DNA of 64,000 bases, from assembly GCA_013368315.1 (NCBI GenBank), contig JAACJM010000102.1:1-64000 (forward strand), read 5' to 3'. The DNA is from Tetrapyrgos nigripes. Lineage: Eukaryota > Basidiomycota > Agaricomycetes > Agaricales > Campanellaceae. The position numbers were made by a program, and so were the translations under genes. The notes beneath the pieces are model-generated. The model had not been told where the DNA came from and ran no database searches. It worked only from the letters and a program-made list of their open reading frames with translations. Below are positions 10,271 through 21,080 of the stretch, in pieces (the stretch's first letter is position 1; each line of letters begins with the position of its first letter).

Positions 10271-11440
10271 TCAAAATGTGATTATAATAGGACGTACTTT
10301 TGTGTGATGTTTCTGCCTGAGAAGGATATCACAATGATCGACGGGTACAGGGGAATGGGGTAAAATTACTGCGACCTCGTCAGCAGAGGGTAGATGATTG
10401 TGTGTCTGTTTGTCCAAGCCTTCAATGACTTGCAATTGAATGGAGACATCCTGTGAGTTGGGATATTGAGCAAGTATGGTACCTGCATTGTGGAAGACTG
10501 CTGCATAATGATTGACTTCATTCAACACTGACTGTAAGATATGCATGGTGGACCAATCGAGTCCAGGATTATTCCTCCTCTGGTAATCAAGAGACTTGTG
10601 GGGATCATAAATGTAGATTTGGGCATATGTTGGGTTCTCGCCATTGGAGGGGATTAAGGAACCGGTACGATGACATAGCTCTCTCTGAATATGGAACACA
10701 GGTGGACCACTGGCATTTTGATTTACCAACCAGTCCTCATTCACGCCAAAGGAAGTGAAGGACAACGCACGATTATAACGCCATAAGCCATCTCGAAAAT
10801 TGCGGCCTTGGGGTGTAGCAGCCTCATATAAATTGCGAAGAGGAATAGGAGGATCCAGTAGTTTTGAGATACGGACCTGGCCATGATTGCAGCACATCCC
10901 AAACTGTCCATCAGAAGACACCTTTTCATCTTCCCAGTGAAGGGCACTGCAATAGACGCAGACGACATCCATAGTGCCTAGGTCATAATGATGATCAGGT
11001 CTTGATAAGGCTGTCTTGCAATTGGCAATCTTCGATTTACAGAAACGACCTCAGTAAAATACCATTCAATTTTCCTGATGCGAGCATAATCTCAAAGCGA
11101 AAAATCAACATACCGATTGGGCATTTGTAGCATGTCGGCGCATCTGACCCACAGACCGAGTGGACTGCAGAAATATAAGCTATGGAAAAAATGTGAATTG
11201 AAAAGCAATACAAACTGACTTGTGGAATTGCAGTACGGGAACCTGCTAAAGAAACAGAAGGAGCTCGAGACTGCAAGATATTAGTATGGGTTACGCAACG
11301 AAGTGAAGAAAATCACCTCGACAATCTGATTATCAACTCTCCCTGCTCTTTGTCGGGCATGGCGTCGTCTTTGACCTTCACTACGGTTACGCTGTTCATG
11401 AACGTGAAAAAGCGCCACCATTACTGAAGATGAAAGAAAC
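10271..11440 (-). mobile_element. Helitron replicase N-terminal fragment
   Basis: Read on the minus strand, small exons (about 11440-11318, 11278-11228, 11180-11115) lead into a large one from about 11040 to 10271. The large exon has MDVVCVYCSALHWEDEKV, CCNHGQV, FRDGLWRYNRALSFTSFGV, HRTGSLIP, YAQIYIYD and LPSADEVAVILP, and ends after DHCDILLRQ. This is the N-terminal part of fungal Helitron Rep/helicase proteins, with the CVYC--LHW Cys pair. The HUH Rep core and the PIF1-like helicase are missing, so the copy is 3'-truncated and cannot move by itself. Its intron structure is typical of mushroom Helitrons. Confidence 0.8.
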
Positions 11441-11577
11441 CAACCGAGGTGGATGCCGCAGGAGAACCAGCATGAAAGGAGATGAAAGACATCACTCGGC
11501 AACAGAGGAAGGAGAAAGGGACCTGGTTCTAAGAGACGCACAAAAAATGAAATTTTTATTTTGTACACGGTAGATCG

Positions 11578-11916
11578 TTATTCCGTACTCGGTACATGGA
11601 TAGCATAACGTGGGTGCGACTGAAAGCGGTGGCAATACGGAAAAGGGGCGGGTGATATTTCGCAGGAGCAAGCGCATGGTACATAAATGAAGCAAGTGGA
11701 CAGAAAAAGCACGGCAATACGTGAGAAGAAGAGACTGAAAAGGAAATGTTTGACTCGCTCCAATAACCAATCAGAAAGCCGGATTGACTTCCCTTTCGGG
11801 GCTTCTAGTCCTGTATAAGAGGAGATATCTCGCCTCTCCATAAACCGAGGCTCATTCTTCCTTGCTTGAGCACTTGAGTACTTGGGCATCCGGTGACGCC
11901 GACGTCCTTGACCCAT
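11578..11916 (-). CDS. Possible 5' exon upstream of the Helitron fragment
   Basis: A frame beginning MGQGRRRHRMPKYSSAQARK is basic at its N-terminus and runs on for 112 codons. It lies upstream of, and in the same orientation as, the Helitron exons. The basic start looks like real protein, but the C-terminal half looks like intron read-through. Whether it belongs to the Helitron gene cannot be told from the sequence. Confidence 0.25.
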   Translation of the reverse strand: MGQGRRRHRMPKYSSAQARKNEPRFMERRDISSYTGLEAPKGKSIRLSDWLLERVKHFLFSLFFSRIAVLFLSTCFIYVPCACSCEISPAPFPYCHRFQSHPRYAIHVPSTE

Positions 11917-11919
11917 TGA

Positions 11920-12421
11920 AAACGTCTGGTAGAATTCATAAAAAGTACATTCAGTTAAGAATGAAGGATTGGTGCCGTTAACGTTGCTGCAAGCTTAAGA
12001 AGACGCCCCTGCACCTACTTAAAGTCTTAATTAATCACGCCAAATGAACATCCAGTCAGCCAGTCTATAGCTATAGCTAGTTGGACCAAACGCTAAACGC
12101 TCCACGCTCCATCCATCCATAATAATAATTAGATAAGTACGGAGCACAACCCATAGATAGAGTAGATACACCAGAAAACGTCCACGTCCGTCCGTCCGTC
12201 TATAACACTCAACTCCTCGTGACTAACACCCACCCACTGCTACCACGCTGCCGCTGCCACCAACCCCAACCGGTTCCACCAGCATCCAGCATCTCACAGA
12301 GATGCCATGCCATGCCATTGTACCCCTCGCCCCTGCGCGCCTCCGCCTCCTCTCACACACATAAATCCAGTGACCCAATTACCCAATCACGAAAACCCAA
12401 ATCCAAACCTAAACCTAGAAC
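11920..12421. other. Intergenic region, nothing coding supported
   Basis: Low-complexity pyrimidine- and AT-rich sequence with CCGTCCGT repeats and no convincing frame. It is the 3' flank of the convergent membrane-protein gene. Confidence 0.5.
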
Positions 12422-14113
12422 CTAAAGCTTCGTAGCACTGCCCGACGTCAACGCATCATACTTGTCATGGTCGAATTGTTGACCGGTGGAATAACCTGAC
12501 ATAACAGTGTAGAGGTAGAGCTGCAGAACGAACGATAAGACACAAATCACAAATCACAACTATCAACCAAAAAAGAAAAAGAAAAAAGAGAAAAAGAAAA
12601 AACTCTGGGGACTCACATGCACAATCCCAAGCAACACCCAAATCGCACCCATCAAACCCACATCAATCCACGGGAAAATCTCACAAAGAACATTTGCCTC
12701 GTCTTTAAGGGTATTATCCACATTGGGTGCGTTGAGATCTGGGACGAAGAAATCTGAGGTGCATTTGGATTTGGCGTTTGAGTGACGGGTTGCGGAGAGG
12801 ATGATGCTGACGGCTCCGAGGGAGAAGGCGACGGCGGTGAGGAGGGCGTGGAGGGAGAGGAAGCGGCGGAAGAGGATGGGGCGTTCCTGTGTGTGGATAT
12901 GGATATGGAGGGGGAAGCATTAATAACAATGATATTTGAAACGAAAGATAAAGACAAAAGACACAAGAAAAAAGACTCACAGCACCAACACCAATAAACC
13001 CAAGAATCTGAAGAGCACCAAGGGCGACGCATATGATACCGAAGATCATGGTGAGGGCCATGGAGGGGATTGAGGCGCCGACGACTGTAATCAATCAGGA
13101 TGAGATTAGTATGGAGCGTCATAAAAGAGAGTGAAAGAAGACAAGGCAAGGCAAGGTAAGGCAAGTAGTAAGGAAAAGAAAGGATAATGGCCAAATGAAA
13201 AGATAAAGATGAAAAATGGGCTGTGGTGTGCTGCGTGTTCCCTCCCTTGGGCACCAATTCCAGCTCCAGCTCCAATCCCAACTCGGACCACCCTCCAAGA
13301 CGAAGATAGATTCCAACGTAGCATGCCCTACAGCGTCTACCTCAACCCAATATCCAACGCACATCACATCACACCACCGTCATCTCCCAGCAGACATAGC
13401 TCATACGCACCACCCCACCTAGAACTAGCACTAGCACTGGCCGCTACCGCTATCGCGCCCGTATGAGGTAAAAATAGCGTTTGTCACTAGTGTCTGATCC
13501 GCAACCGCAACTCAAAGGGAAGGGGAAGGAGAGAGCGCCCAACGACAACAGTCTCTCTAACCAACTAATCCCGCACCTGCACAGCCCCATGGGCCCAACG
13601 CCCGTCTTCCGTCCGTCTCTGGCCCTGGCCCTGGCCATATCCCATATCCCATCCCTATCCCTATCCCTATCCCCAACCGAATATGACGCCGCAACTCGAA
13701 CCCAAACCCGAAATGTCAACCAGTCCTTTGAAAGGGCCCAGCCAGTGAAGGGAGAACAAAGAGAAGATGGAAAACAAGAAAGCCAAGAACGGAGGAATAT
13801 GATATGATATGATATGGAGTCATAATAGTAAAGCCTAAAGGGCGGGAGGGAACCCCAGCTTCCACTCACTCCAATGACGAAAGAAGAAAGAAGAACGAAA
13901 TGAAAACATGAATGGCATTGGCAAATCCACAAAGGAAACTCCCCCCAAAACGACTCGGAGAACGAAACAACCAGTGACCCACTCACCATGAGGCGCAGCC
14001 ATAGACAAAATCCCAACCAAAAACGCAGCAACCAGTTGTTCCAGCAAAGTGAGGTAGATACCCGCATTGACGGTAGGGATAGCGCAGCAGCAGTAGTCTC
14101 GAGGTTTGACCAT
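12422..14113 (-). CDS. Four-TM membrane protein, 199 aa, intact
   Basis: Four exons splice perfectly on the minus strand: 14113-13987, 13084-12981, 12886-12617 and 12520-12422, totalling 600 nt with all GT-AG borders in frame. The start is MVKPRDYCCCAIP, a Cys-rich cytosolic head. Hydrophobic segments lie at about residues 17-38, 46-76, 88-108 and 148-172. A loop between TM3 and TM4 has two Cys (SKCTSDFF...VLCEIFP), and the tail is FDHDKYDALTSG. The topology resembles MARVEL/tetraspan-like fungal proteins of unknown function; no catalytic motif is seen. Intron 1 is long (about 900 nt), contains low-complexity sequence and throws up many false frames. The good codon pattern, exact splicing and CpG-rich context argue for a live gene. 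Confidence 0.8.
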
Positions 14114-14621
14114 TTTGAGTGTGACGAGGTGTTACTTCGAGCTGGAGTTGTTAGAGCTCGATAATGAGATTGAGTGAAGTTGCGTTGAGCTCGAGGAAGA
14201 GAGCGAAAGCGAAAGCGAATTGGAGTTAGGGTGTTTGTAGGGTCTAGTAATGGATGAAGGGGAGAATGGTCTAGTACAATAGCGTGAGCACTGCTCAGCC
14301 CGTTTCTCGTTATGACAACTGTGGTTTGACAAAGCCGTTGGGCGGTAAGCAAACGCCGAGATATATACAGCAGTTCTAGATTCAGACTTACGGGTTTGTA
14401 CAGAGAGAGAAGAAAGGGAGGAACGTGGAAACGGAAGAGAAAGAGAAGAAAAACAAGATTGCGTGGCTGTGACCCATGGCAACAATGGACGGGAGCAAAT
14501 CAAGAAATTGTCAAGAAAACAGCGCTGATATACAGGGGGATTTCCTTGTAGAGTACTATACGTGCACTACCTAAATTAGGTGTGACAAAACCCGGCTTTC
14601 CTAGCGACCATTTCCTACCTC
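14114..14621. promoter_or_regulatory. Upstream region of the four-TM gene and 3' flank of HAD1
   Basis: About 500 bp between the start codon of the four-TM gene and the stop of HAD1. It holds purine-rich (GAAAGC) runs and no supported gene. Promoter function for the minus-strand gene is inferred from position only. Confidence 0.35.
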
Positions 14622-15926
14622 CTAAACCCTCCCATCTCGTGCAGCAAACAGTCCGGCCAACTCTTCCAAGTTGTCTACAACGACGTCTACCTCTCCTCCT
14701 TCAGACTTTGCACGCACACTCTCCCTCACCTCCACACTATCCTCCGTCTCCCTCTTCACAAAAATTGTCTTCATCCCCACTTTCGCAGCTGCGCGTAAAT
14801 CATGGATATGAGCTGCGACCATGGCTGCTTTGGATGGGGTGGAGGAGAGAGAGAGGTGTGAGAGGGCGGATTGGTAGGTTATTGGGTTCCTGTATATTAC
14901 ATAGTGGTGAATGATTATGAAGAAAAAAGAAAAGAATGGGTTTGGTCAGGACTCGTAGGTTTGGAAATGAGACCGACTTTTCAGGAATTGAGTACTCACG
15001 GCTTATACGAATCAAACAAAGCAGTCGAAAAGATGGTGTCCCATGGTAGTTTGGCGTGTTTTGCCTACAACATAATCAGCAATGGGCGAAAAAATGTCAA
15101 ACAGGAGTCCGAATCCATGGCCAAATGATCACGACTCCTCGCTCGGACAGCTCGGACATGCAAATTTGGAGATACCGTACCGAAACTCGTACTCAGCTCG
15201 TACTCACCATATCAACCAAAAGCCTCACATTCCCATTTGACAATGTTACTATAATAACGTGTTCCTTGAGACTTTTTAGCCCCTGGGACGAATCCGGCCA
15301 GCCGTCTAATCTGTGCCAGATTAGGTTTAGATCCTTCTTCATCCCTTCGTCCAGTGAGGAGCCGAGGCCGGATTGGGACCATCGCGAGGAGGAGAGCATG
15401 GTGTCGAGAATCTACATATGGGTTTGAGTATGAATGAGTATATAGGTAACAGGTGAAGCAGGTGTAGATGCGTCACCTGACGATGCATAACATCGACTTC
15501 CTTGGGGCCTTCGCCTCCTTCAGCGATTCTTCGGCTGTAGTGTGTAGTGTTGATGTTTTTGGTTTTTAATTTTATGGTTATGGTCAATGGTTGGGCGCGT
15601 CAGGACCTTTCAAAAAAGAATCAAGATAGAGATGGACTAAAGTCTGACGTACGTATTGTATATATACCCCTGCCTCCATTCGTCTGCGAATGCGTAACAG
15701 TCGTCTTCAGAGACTTTTTTTTTCCAATTTCCAATTTCAAGTGCAATTTGCCAAAGTTGTTAGTACAGTTAAAACACACGAATTGACACGGACCTTCCAC
15801 CCCAACCCTCCTCCCAACTTCCTTAATCTCCCTAGCTACCGTATTCCTCCAATCAACGACTGTACCAAAGACGTCGAATACAAGGGCTTCGATGCCGGTG
15901 AGTGGGTTTGTGTTTGAATTTGACAT
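14622..15926 (-). CDS. HAD1: type II 2-haloacid-dehalogenase-like hydrolase, 262 aa
   Basis: Six exons join in frame (15926-15794, 15713-15653, 15534-15477, 15411-15208, 15064-15000, 14889-14622; 789 nt). Family members hydrolyse a carbon-halogen bond through an Asp-ester. Motif I is VFDVFGTVVDWR with nucleophile D18 and T22. Motif II is TLSNGN with S142. Motif III is K173 in YKPNPITY, with Y179 six residues later as in bacterial enzymes. Motif IV is MVAAHIHDL with D204. The classic S-S-N before that Asp is A-A-H here, so the true substrate may differ. The length fits the family. It is divergent from F-box1 with 769 bp between starts. Its exon 1 and promoter are copied at 47.9 kb, and HAD2 at 51.8-53.1 kb is an older paralogue. 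Confidence 0.9.
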
Positions 15927-16695
15927 TGAGGCTGGAGTTTGAGTTTGAGAGCGGCCAGTTAAATGTTACTATTGCAGTTGGTTCAGGTTGTCTCTTTGCC
16001 GAGACCCGGTTGACGGACAGTGGTTGTACCTTTTCCGAGAGCGATCAGATGTGTTACAGTACTAGTCTGCCGTGAGGTAACTGAGATGAAGTCAAAAGTG
16101 ACCGAGACACCAAGACCAAGATGAGATGACAGCAGAGCAGAGAAAGCTTGCGAAGAATGACGCGATGACGATTGGTGGTCACTGGGCGCATTCTCAGACC
16201 GGTCAGTGGTCAGTGGTCGCTGGAGATCATCAGCTGCCAGTGTAGTCTTGAGATCTTGAATTGATAAATTATTGAGTTACTAAAGTGACGTTGCGGTTCA
16301 AAGCTTTTCCTTCTTGCCCACTGTGGGACTATGTAGTAGGCGTGCGTATATATATAATGAATGGTGCTCCGGATAAGTTAAAGGAGATGTATATCGGATT
16401 CCTGAAGTGGTCTTGACTCTAGATCTTGAAGTGAAGGACAGGCATTGACAAAGGACAGAAGATGTGATGAATTTGAACACAGGTTAAAGCGCTAAAGGTT
16501 ATTAACGTGACCATTTACAAACTCCGCTGTTCCTGGTTCACCTCGACTATCATCGCCAACACGAGGCTACAGCATTTCCCTCCACAAGTCTACTACTCTC
16601 TGCCTCTGCGCCTCTTTGCTTTTATTGTATGACTTCTTTGGCTTTGACGCGTGTCTTTGCCATTGAAAAAGCTTATCATTGTATCAGGCAACGCG
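15927..16695. promoter_or_regulatory. Shared divergent promoter region HAD1/F-box1
   Basis: The 769 bp between the two divergent start codons are copied almost entirely at 48118-48879. The copies share CAGTGGTTGTACCTTTCCG-type and ATCATCAGCTGCCAGTGTAG-type stretches and a TTGCCCACTGTGGGACTATG stretch. The retention is explained by recent duplication, so it is not by itself proof of function. Bidirectional control is inferred from layout. Confidence 0.45.
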
Positions 16696-18949
16696 ATGGA
16701 TTCTGAGACGGTTTCCGTGCCAGGTTTTCACAGACCGGTGAGCTACCCTTTCATTTTTCCATCTTTTTTTTCTCAACCTACGGAACTAAACATCCCACCG
16801 ACAGTCGGTAGACAAATGTCAATGTCAAGAATACGCAAAGAAAGAGCAGCAGCAGAGCAAAGACGTTCCAGCCAGACAATACGTCTCTACCACTCTCTGC
16901 CACCAATGCGGGCACGCTCTCAAACTCAAACTTCCCGTTCGTGCCGTGGATAACCTCGAGAAGATCCGTTCTGGTCATGTTCCCCAATCTTCTGAGTACG
17001 ATATGATAACTCAGTTTATCAAAGAAGGAGACGAGGACGTGGAACGATATCAGAAGGAAATTTCTGCTCTCCAGTCCACTGCCGCCAAAATCGAAAGGGA
17101 CAAGAAGGCATTGGAGACTTACCTCCTTGACCTCCGATGCATGATATCCCCTATCCGAAGGGTCCCAATGGAGGTCATGACCGAAATCCTGCGTCAGGTT
17201 TGCTGCACCGTCAACGGCGAGTGGTCGGATAAAAAAACACTCCTCGTAGGCAACGACTTGCGCTCTAGGCGGATTGTAGACATTCCCACCTTGGCCCTAG
17301 CCAAGGTATGCAGCGCCTGGCACAAGATAATCCAATCTACCCCTTCATTATGGTCCTACATCGTTCTCAGCTACAACCAAAAAATCACTCCACCCCAACT
17401 CCTCGACCTCTTTCTTACCCGATCCAACCCCGTTGCTTTGCATTTTCACCTCGAAGATGCTAGTACTATGCAAACCCGCTTTCATGGACACGAAACCAAC
17501 ACTAATCTGCATAAACTACTCCAACACGCGTCTAGATGGGGCACTATCTCCCTAGGGCCTAATTCTCATCCATTTGTCGGGGGTCAGATTATTCAGCAGC
17601 TTTATTACACCGACCTTCCTTACTTGGTTCGGCTGGATATCGCACGTGATCCAGAAGCGCATCTATACCTCGAAGACGACTCTCCATTCCTTTCGGAAGA
17701 ACTAACATCTCCTCTACCCCTCCGAGTTCCCAACCTACGCTCTATATCCCTAGACTCGTTTAATCTATCCATCGACAGCTCTCAAGTTCTCAGTTCACTC
17801 CGTTGCCTCGAGTTGACAAACATTGAGCCGAGACGCGTAATGCTCACTCTGGAACAACTCCCCAATCTTACCGATCTCTCTCTCCATGAGTGCCCGATTC
17901 AAGACCCTGCAAAGTACACGCCCAAGGTCGTCGTTTACAATTTGAGGAATTTGTTCATCGAGTGGGATTATTCCTCCATTGACCCACTCGAGGGCGATGT
18001 CCTCCCACACGAAAAGATCCTTAAGGCTTTAACCCTCCCTGCTCTTGAATGCCTTACCTTGGCCGACGCAGCCCACCACCGCCATCACCATGATGATGAC
18101 GACGACGATAATGATAACGAGGAAAACGAAGAGTCGGGATTTGACGTTCTTTTGGAGATGTTGGAGCGAGGCTATAACCATAGTCGTACCGGTACCGGCA
18201 CCGGGATGAAGTTGAAGAAATTGGGACTATGGACGATTGATATGAGTGGAGAACAGTTACTCAAGTTGTTGAGGTTGGAGTGTATGACCGAGTTGACGCA
18301 TTTGAAGGTGAAGGAGAGTTCGTGTTCGTATACGGAGACGGTTACTGGGGAGGTTGTGGAGGCGTTAACGGTGACGCTGAGGGTAAGGGGGAGGGGGAGT
18401 AAAGAACTTGTATTAGCTGCCAGTGGAGCTGGGCTCAGAGCTGGAGCTGGAGGAGATGATAACGGGACACGGAATCCGAATCCGAATTTGGCTTTGGCTG
18501 ATGCAGCTCAAACTCAAACTCAAACTCAACCTCAACCTCAGCCTTCCACGTCCATGTCCAGCACTGCACCGACGACTGCGACTGCTGTAGTTGCACTCCT
18601 TCCCCATCTAACACACCTCGATTTGGTGGTGTACCCGAGATTCTCGTCTGAGGATTTCCTGGGTGTGGTTTTGTCCCGGACTCGGGGGTATAGTGCAGAG
18701 TCGGCGTCGTCAGGGTCGACTTCCATGCTCGGTAATCCGTCGATGTCGATGGTGGGTGCTCCACAAAACTCAGCTGGAGCTTCTTCCGCCTATATCACCA
18801 ACTCTATCTTCCCTGCCGACTTCTTTAGCAATGTGGCGACTGGGTCGGACGAATTCGACGGTAGTTTGTTCAGTCGTCCAGATAGTGATATCAACTTTGA
18901 GAGGGACTTTGGGCAGTGGTTTAATCCTGAAGATGTGAGCGGGCTATGA
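16696..18949 (+). CDS. F-box1: F-box/LRR protein with exchanged C-terminus, 728 aa
   Basis: Exon 1 is 16696-16737 (MDSETVSVPGFHRP), followed by a 67-nt intron and exon 2 at 16805-18949. This start puts two Cys pairs (C19-Q-C21 and CHQC at 46-49) before the body. Next come a coiled-coil at about residues 90-127, an F-box-like helix set (SPIRRVPMEVMTEILRQVC near 129, then VCSAWHKIIQSTPSLW), a leucine-rich repeat-like region, a His/Asp/Glu-rich tract near 436-457, and a Ser/Thr/Gln-rich low-complexity part. Such proteins are usually substrate adaptors of SCF ubiquitin ligases. Compared with F-box2, similarity stops near 18713. The last ~78 residues, ending NFERDFGQWFNPEDVSGL, are unrelated to F-box2 and look like the tail of a different gene. 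Confidence 0.85.
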
Positions 18950-19790
18950 AGTAGCTGTTTTTGGGTCAGCAGTCATATGCAGGAAAACCATTGTGCATCA
19001 AGGCGTGGATGGAACATTTACGGTCGGTTAATCACAGTTTTTCCCGTTTGTCTTTTTATTTCCCGCTATCCTTGTTTTGTCTTTTCTTCTTTCTGCTTGC
19101 CCGACCGTTTTGTCTATTTATCTTTGAAAAAACAACCCGCTTTGGGTAGTGATATCTTCTCCTTATATATTCCTGTACCAGTACTAGAACACCACTTGTA
19201 AAGCTGAAGTCCTTCCGTTCCCCTCTCGATATTTACACTTCTTTGTACTATATCTTATCTTCTACCTCTTGGGCTGCTGCAGCCGATCTTGGTCATCAGA
19301 AGGCCAGCCCTGTTTCCTCTTGTGCCTGCCTTGGTTTGCTTGTTTGATTATTTGTTCCTTTTCTTGCTCGTAAGTTGTGTACATTTACATACATTCTGCT
19401 CTTCTATAATTTTGTTAGTACCGATATCTTGTCTTGATCTTGAACCACCTCTACCACTAGTGCTTGTGGCTATATTGCTTTCGTCTTTTGTCGTCATCAT
19501 TATCATCATCGTCACTGTCGCCACCACCGTTACAGTTTCTCTTTTCTCTTTTCTTCGTTATCTCCTCATCATCCATTTTGTCGATATGCTCTCTCCTCTC
19601 TCTCCATCTCTCTGTCTATTACTCCCCCTATTTTTCTCCCGTCTATGTTGTTCTTATAGTCTCAGTCTCTAGTCTCTTAGTCTTGTTCCTGTATCACCAA
19701 TCAGATCTCTTTCGGGATGGAAGTTTTTGTATATTTTCGTTTGGTTTCGGCCATGGCGAGTGAGTGAGATGAGTTAGTTTTGAAAGTGGC
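18950..19790 (+). other. Long T-rich 3' flank, no gene
   Basis: Pyrimidine-rich sequence with CTTTTC, TCATCATTATCATC and TCTCTCC tracts and no conserved frame. It differs fully from the 3' flank of F-box2, so it probably came with the foreign C-terminus of F-box1. It looks like a long 3' UTR. Confidence 0.4.
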
Positions 19791-19903
19791 GCGAAAGCGC
19801 AGATATGCATGAGTGGTCGCTGTTGGGCAGTGTTGGTGCCTGGCCATGGACCAGGACCCGGCCCATGGTTTCCTATGTCATAGCTTGTAAGTCAGATACT
19901 TAC

Positions 19904-20590
19904 TTTGCCATGACAAAGTTCGGCCGATGACGTTCTATGTCCTCAAGCACCAGACGACGATATCGATATGAGAACCATGGGCACTTGGGCACTGTTCTCT
20001 GTCTTCTGATCATTCCTTCGCTCCCTTCTCTGTACATCCAGACTAGTAGACCGGGGACCCTCTGGATGTTCTTTGCCAAACTCGTAGCCTCAGACTGTAG
20101 GTAAGGAGTTCTGCACATAGTCGTAATTTCTGTTTCCTAATCTGAGGAGGCAGCAACTGCAAGCTAGCAAAAGACTCAAGGTAAACTTTTCAAACAGAGT
20201 CACCGCTGTAAGCCACCTGAACGGAGTGCTAGTACTACTAGTAGCCATATTCTGAGATTCCCAAAAACGACGTGGCGCCTCAATCCAGATTGTTCTACGC
20301 CATTTGAGCTCAGGCTTTTCCAAGAGTGGACCGGGTAAGGTTGCTTGCTGTACGCATTGGCGGCGTCGTCATGAAGGTGAGATGACATCCTGCACCTCTG
20401 AGTTCCGTTCCGTTCCGGGATGAGCTGAGTAGGGCTGGTTCGGGTGATCCATTGGACTCCCTTCGTTCTTTTGAGTCCTGGAACCTGGTATTTGGAACGC
20501 CAAAAAGGACCAGTCAAGGACCTTACCTCGTCAAGGAGACTCCACCGGATTCTGTATGTTCTGGCCTCGTTGCTGTCTGGAGTCAATGTG
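19904..20590 (-). CDS. Unrecognised partial gene
   Basis: A minus-strand exon from about 20094 to 19904 lies between a good acceptor (CCTACAG) and a good donor (AAG|GTAAGT). It encodes SLAKNIQRVPGLLVWMYREG followed by RTVPKCPWFSYRYRRLVLED and ending HRPNFVMAK. Upstream, 20323-20095 holds a hydrophobic LLLACSCCLLRLG stretch, and 20586-20200 another frame. The clean splice sites and biased amino-acid use suggest true coding, possibly a membrane-anchored protein, but the downstream exon is not found and I do not recognise the family. Confidence 0.4.
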
Positions 20591-20644
20591 GCTCTTCACT
20601 GTTCAGAACAAGGGGGTCCGGGCCGGAGAATCCCGTACCAGGGC

Positions 20645-20700
20645 TAGGTAGGTAGGTTCCCTGGCGAAGCCCTTGAATTTTTTTTTTTACCGACTAATTG
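20645..20700. repeat. Short element end: GGTAGGTAGGTTCC...T-run
   Basis: The string GGTAGGTAGGTTCC, followed by a T-run and CCGAC, recurs at 21175-21230 and brackets the palindrome at 20828-21080. It also contains GGCGAAGCCCTTGAA, a motif that reappears in variants at about 23870 (reverse) and 25827. Confidence 0.5.
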
Positions 20701-20827
20701 GAGCGGGCAAGCATGCTGGCGGGTATCAATCTGGTGAGCTGTGAAGTTAAACACATAAATATATGCTCACCAGATGTTTTATGACAATTACGCAGTATCT
20801 CTCTGAGCGCGAGCCAGGTAAGGTTCC

Positions 20828-21080
20828 ACACTGCGGGCGGCCATTGATATTTGTAGGCATTTTTGTTGGGACTTAAATTATGAAAATTTTGCACGATTTC
20901 TAGGCTGATAAAAGTCAAAGTATTTGTCGCTGAAATACCAGCTTTAAATGGAAAGCTGGCATTTCAGCAGCAAATACTGGCAAATACTTTGACTCTTATC
21001 AGCCTAGAAATCATGCTAAAAATTTGTAATTTAAGTCCCAACAAAAATGCCTGCAAATATCAATGGCCGCCTGCAGTGCC
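20828..21080. repeat. Long imperfect palindrome (foldback/MITE-like)
   Basis: The left arm (about 20828-20945) and the reverse complement of the right arm (about 20953-21080) match with few mismatches, from GGCGGCCATTGATATTTG through CATTTTTGTTGGGACTTAAA and TTTCTAGGCTGATAA to TGAAAT-CCAGCTTT. The centre is a tiny GCTTTAAATGGAAAGC loop. The ~250 bp could fold into one near-continuous hairpin. Confidence 0.9.

Noticed and set aside
13450..14352. 300-codon minus-strand frame
   Set aside because: It overlaps intron 1 and exon 1 of the four-TM gene in another frame and consists of low-complexity sequence.
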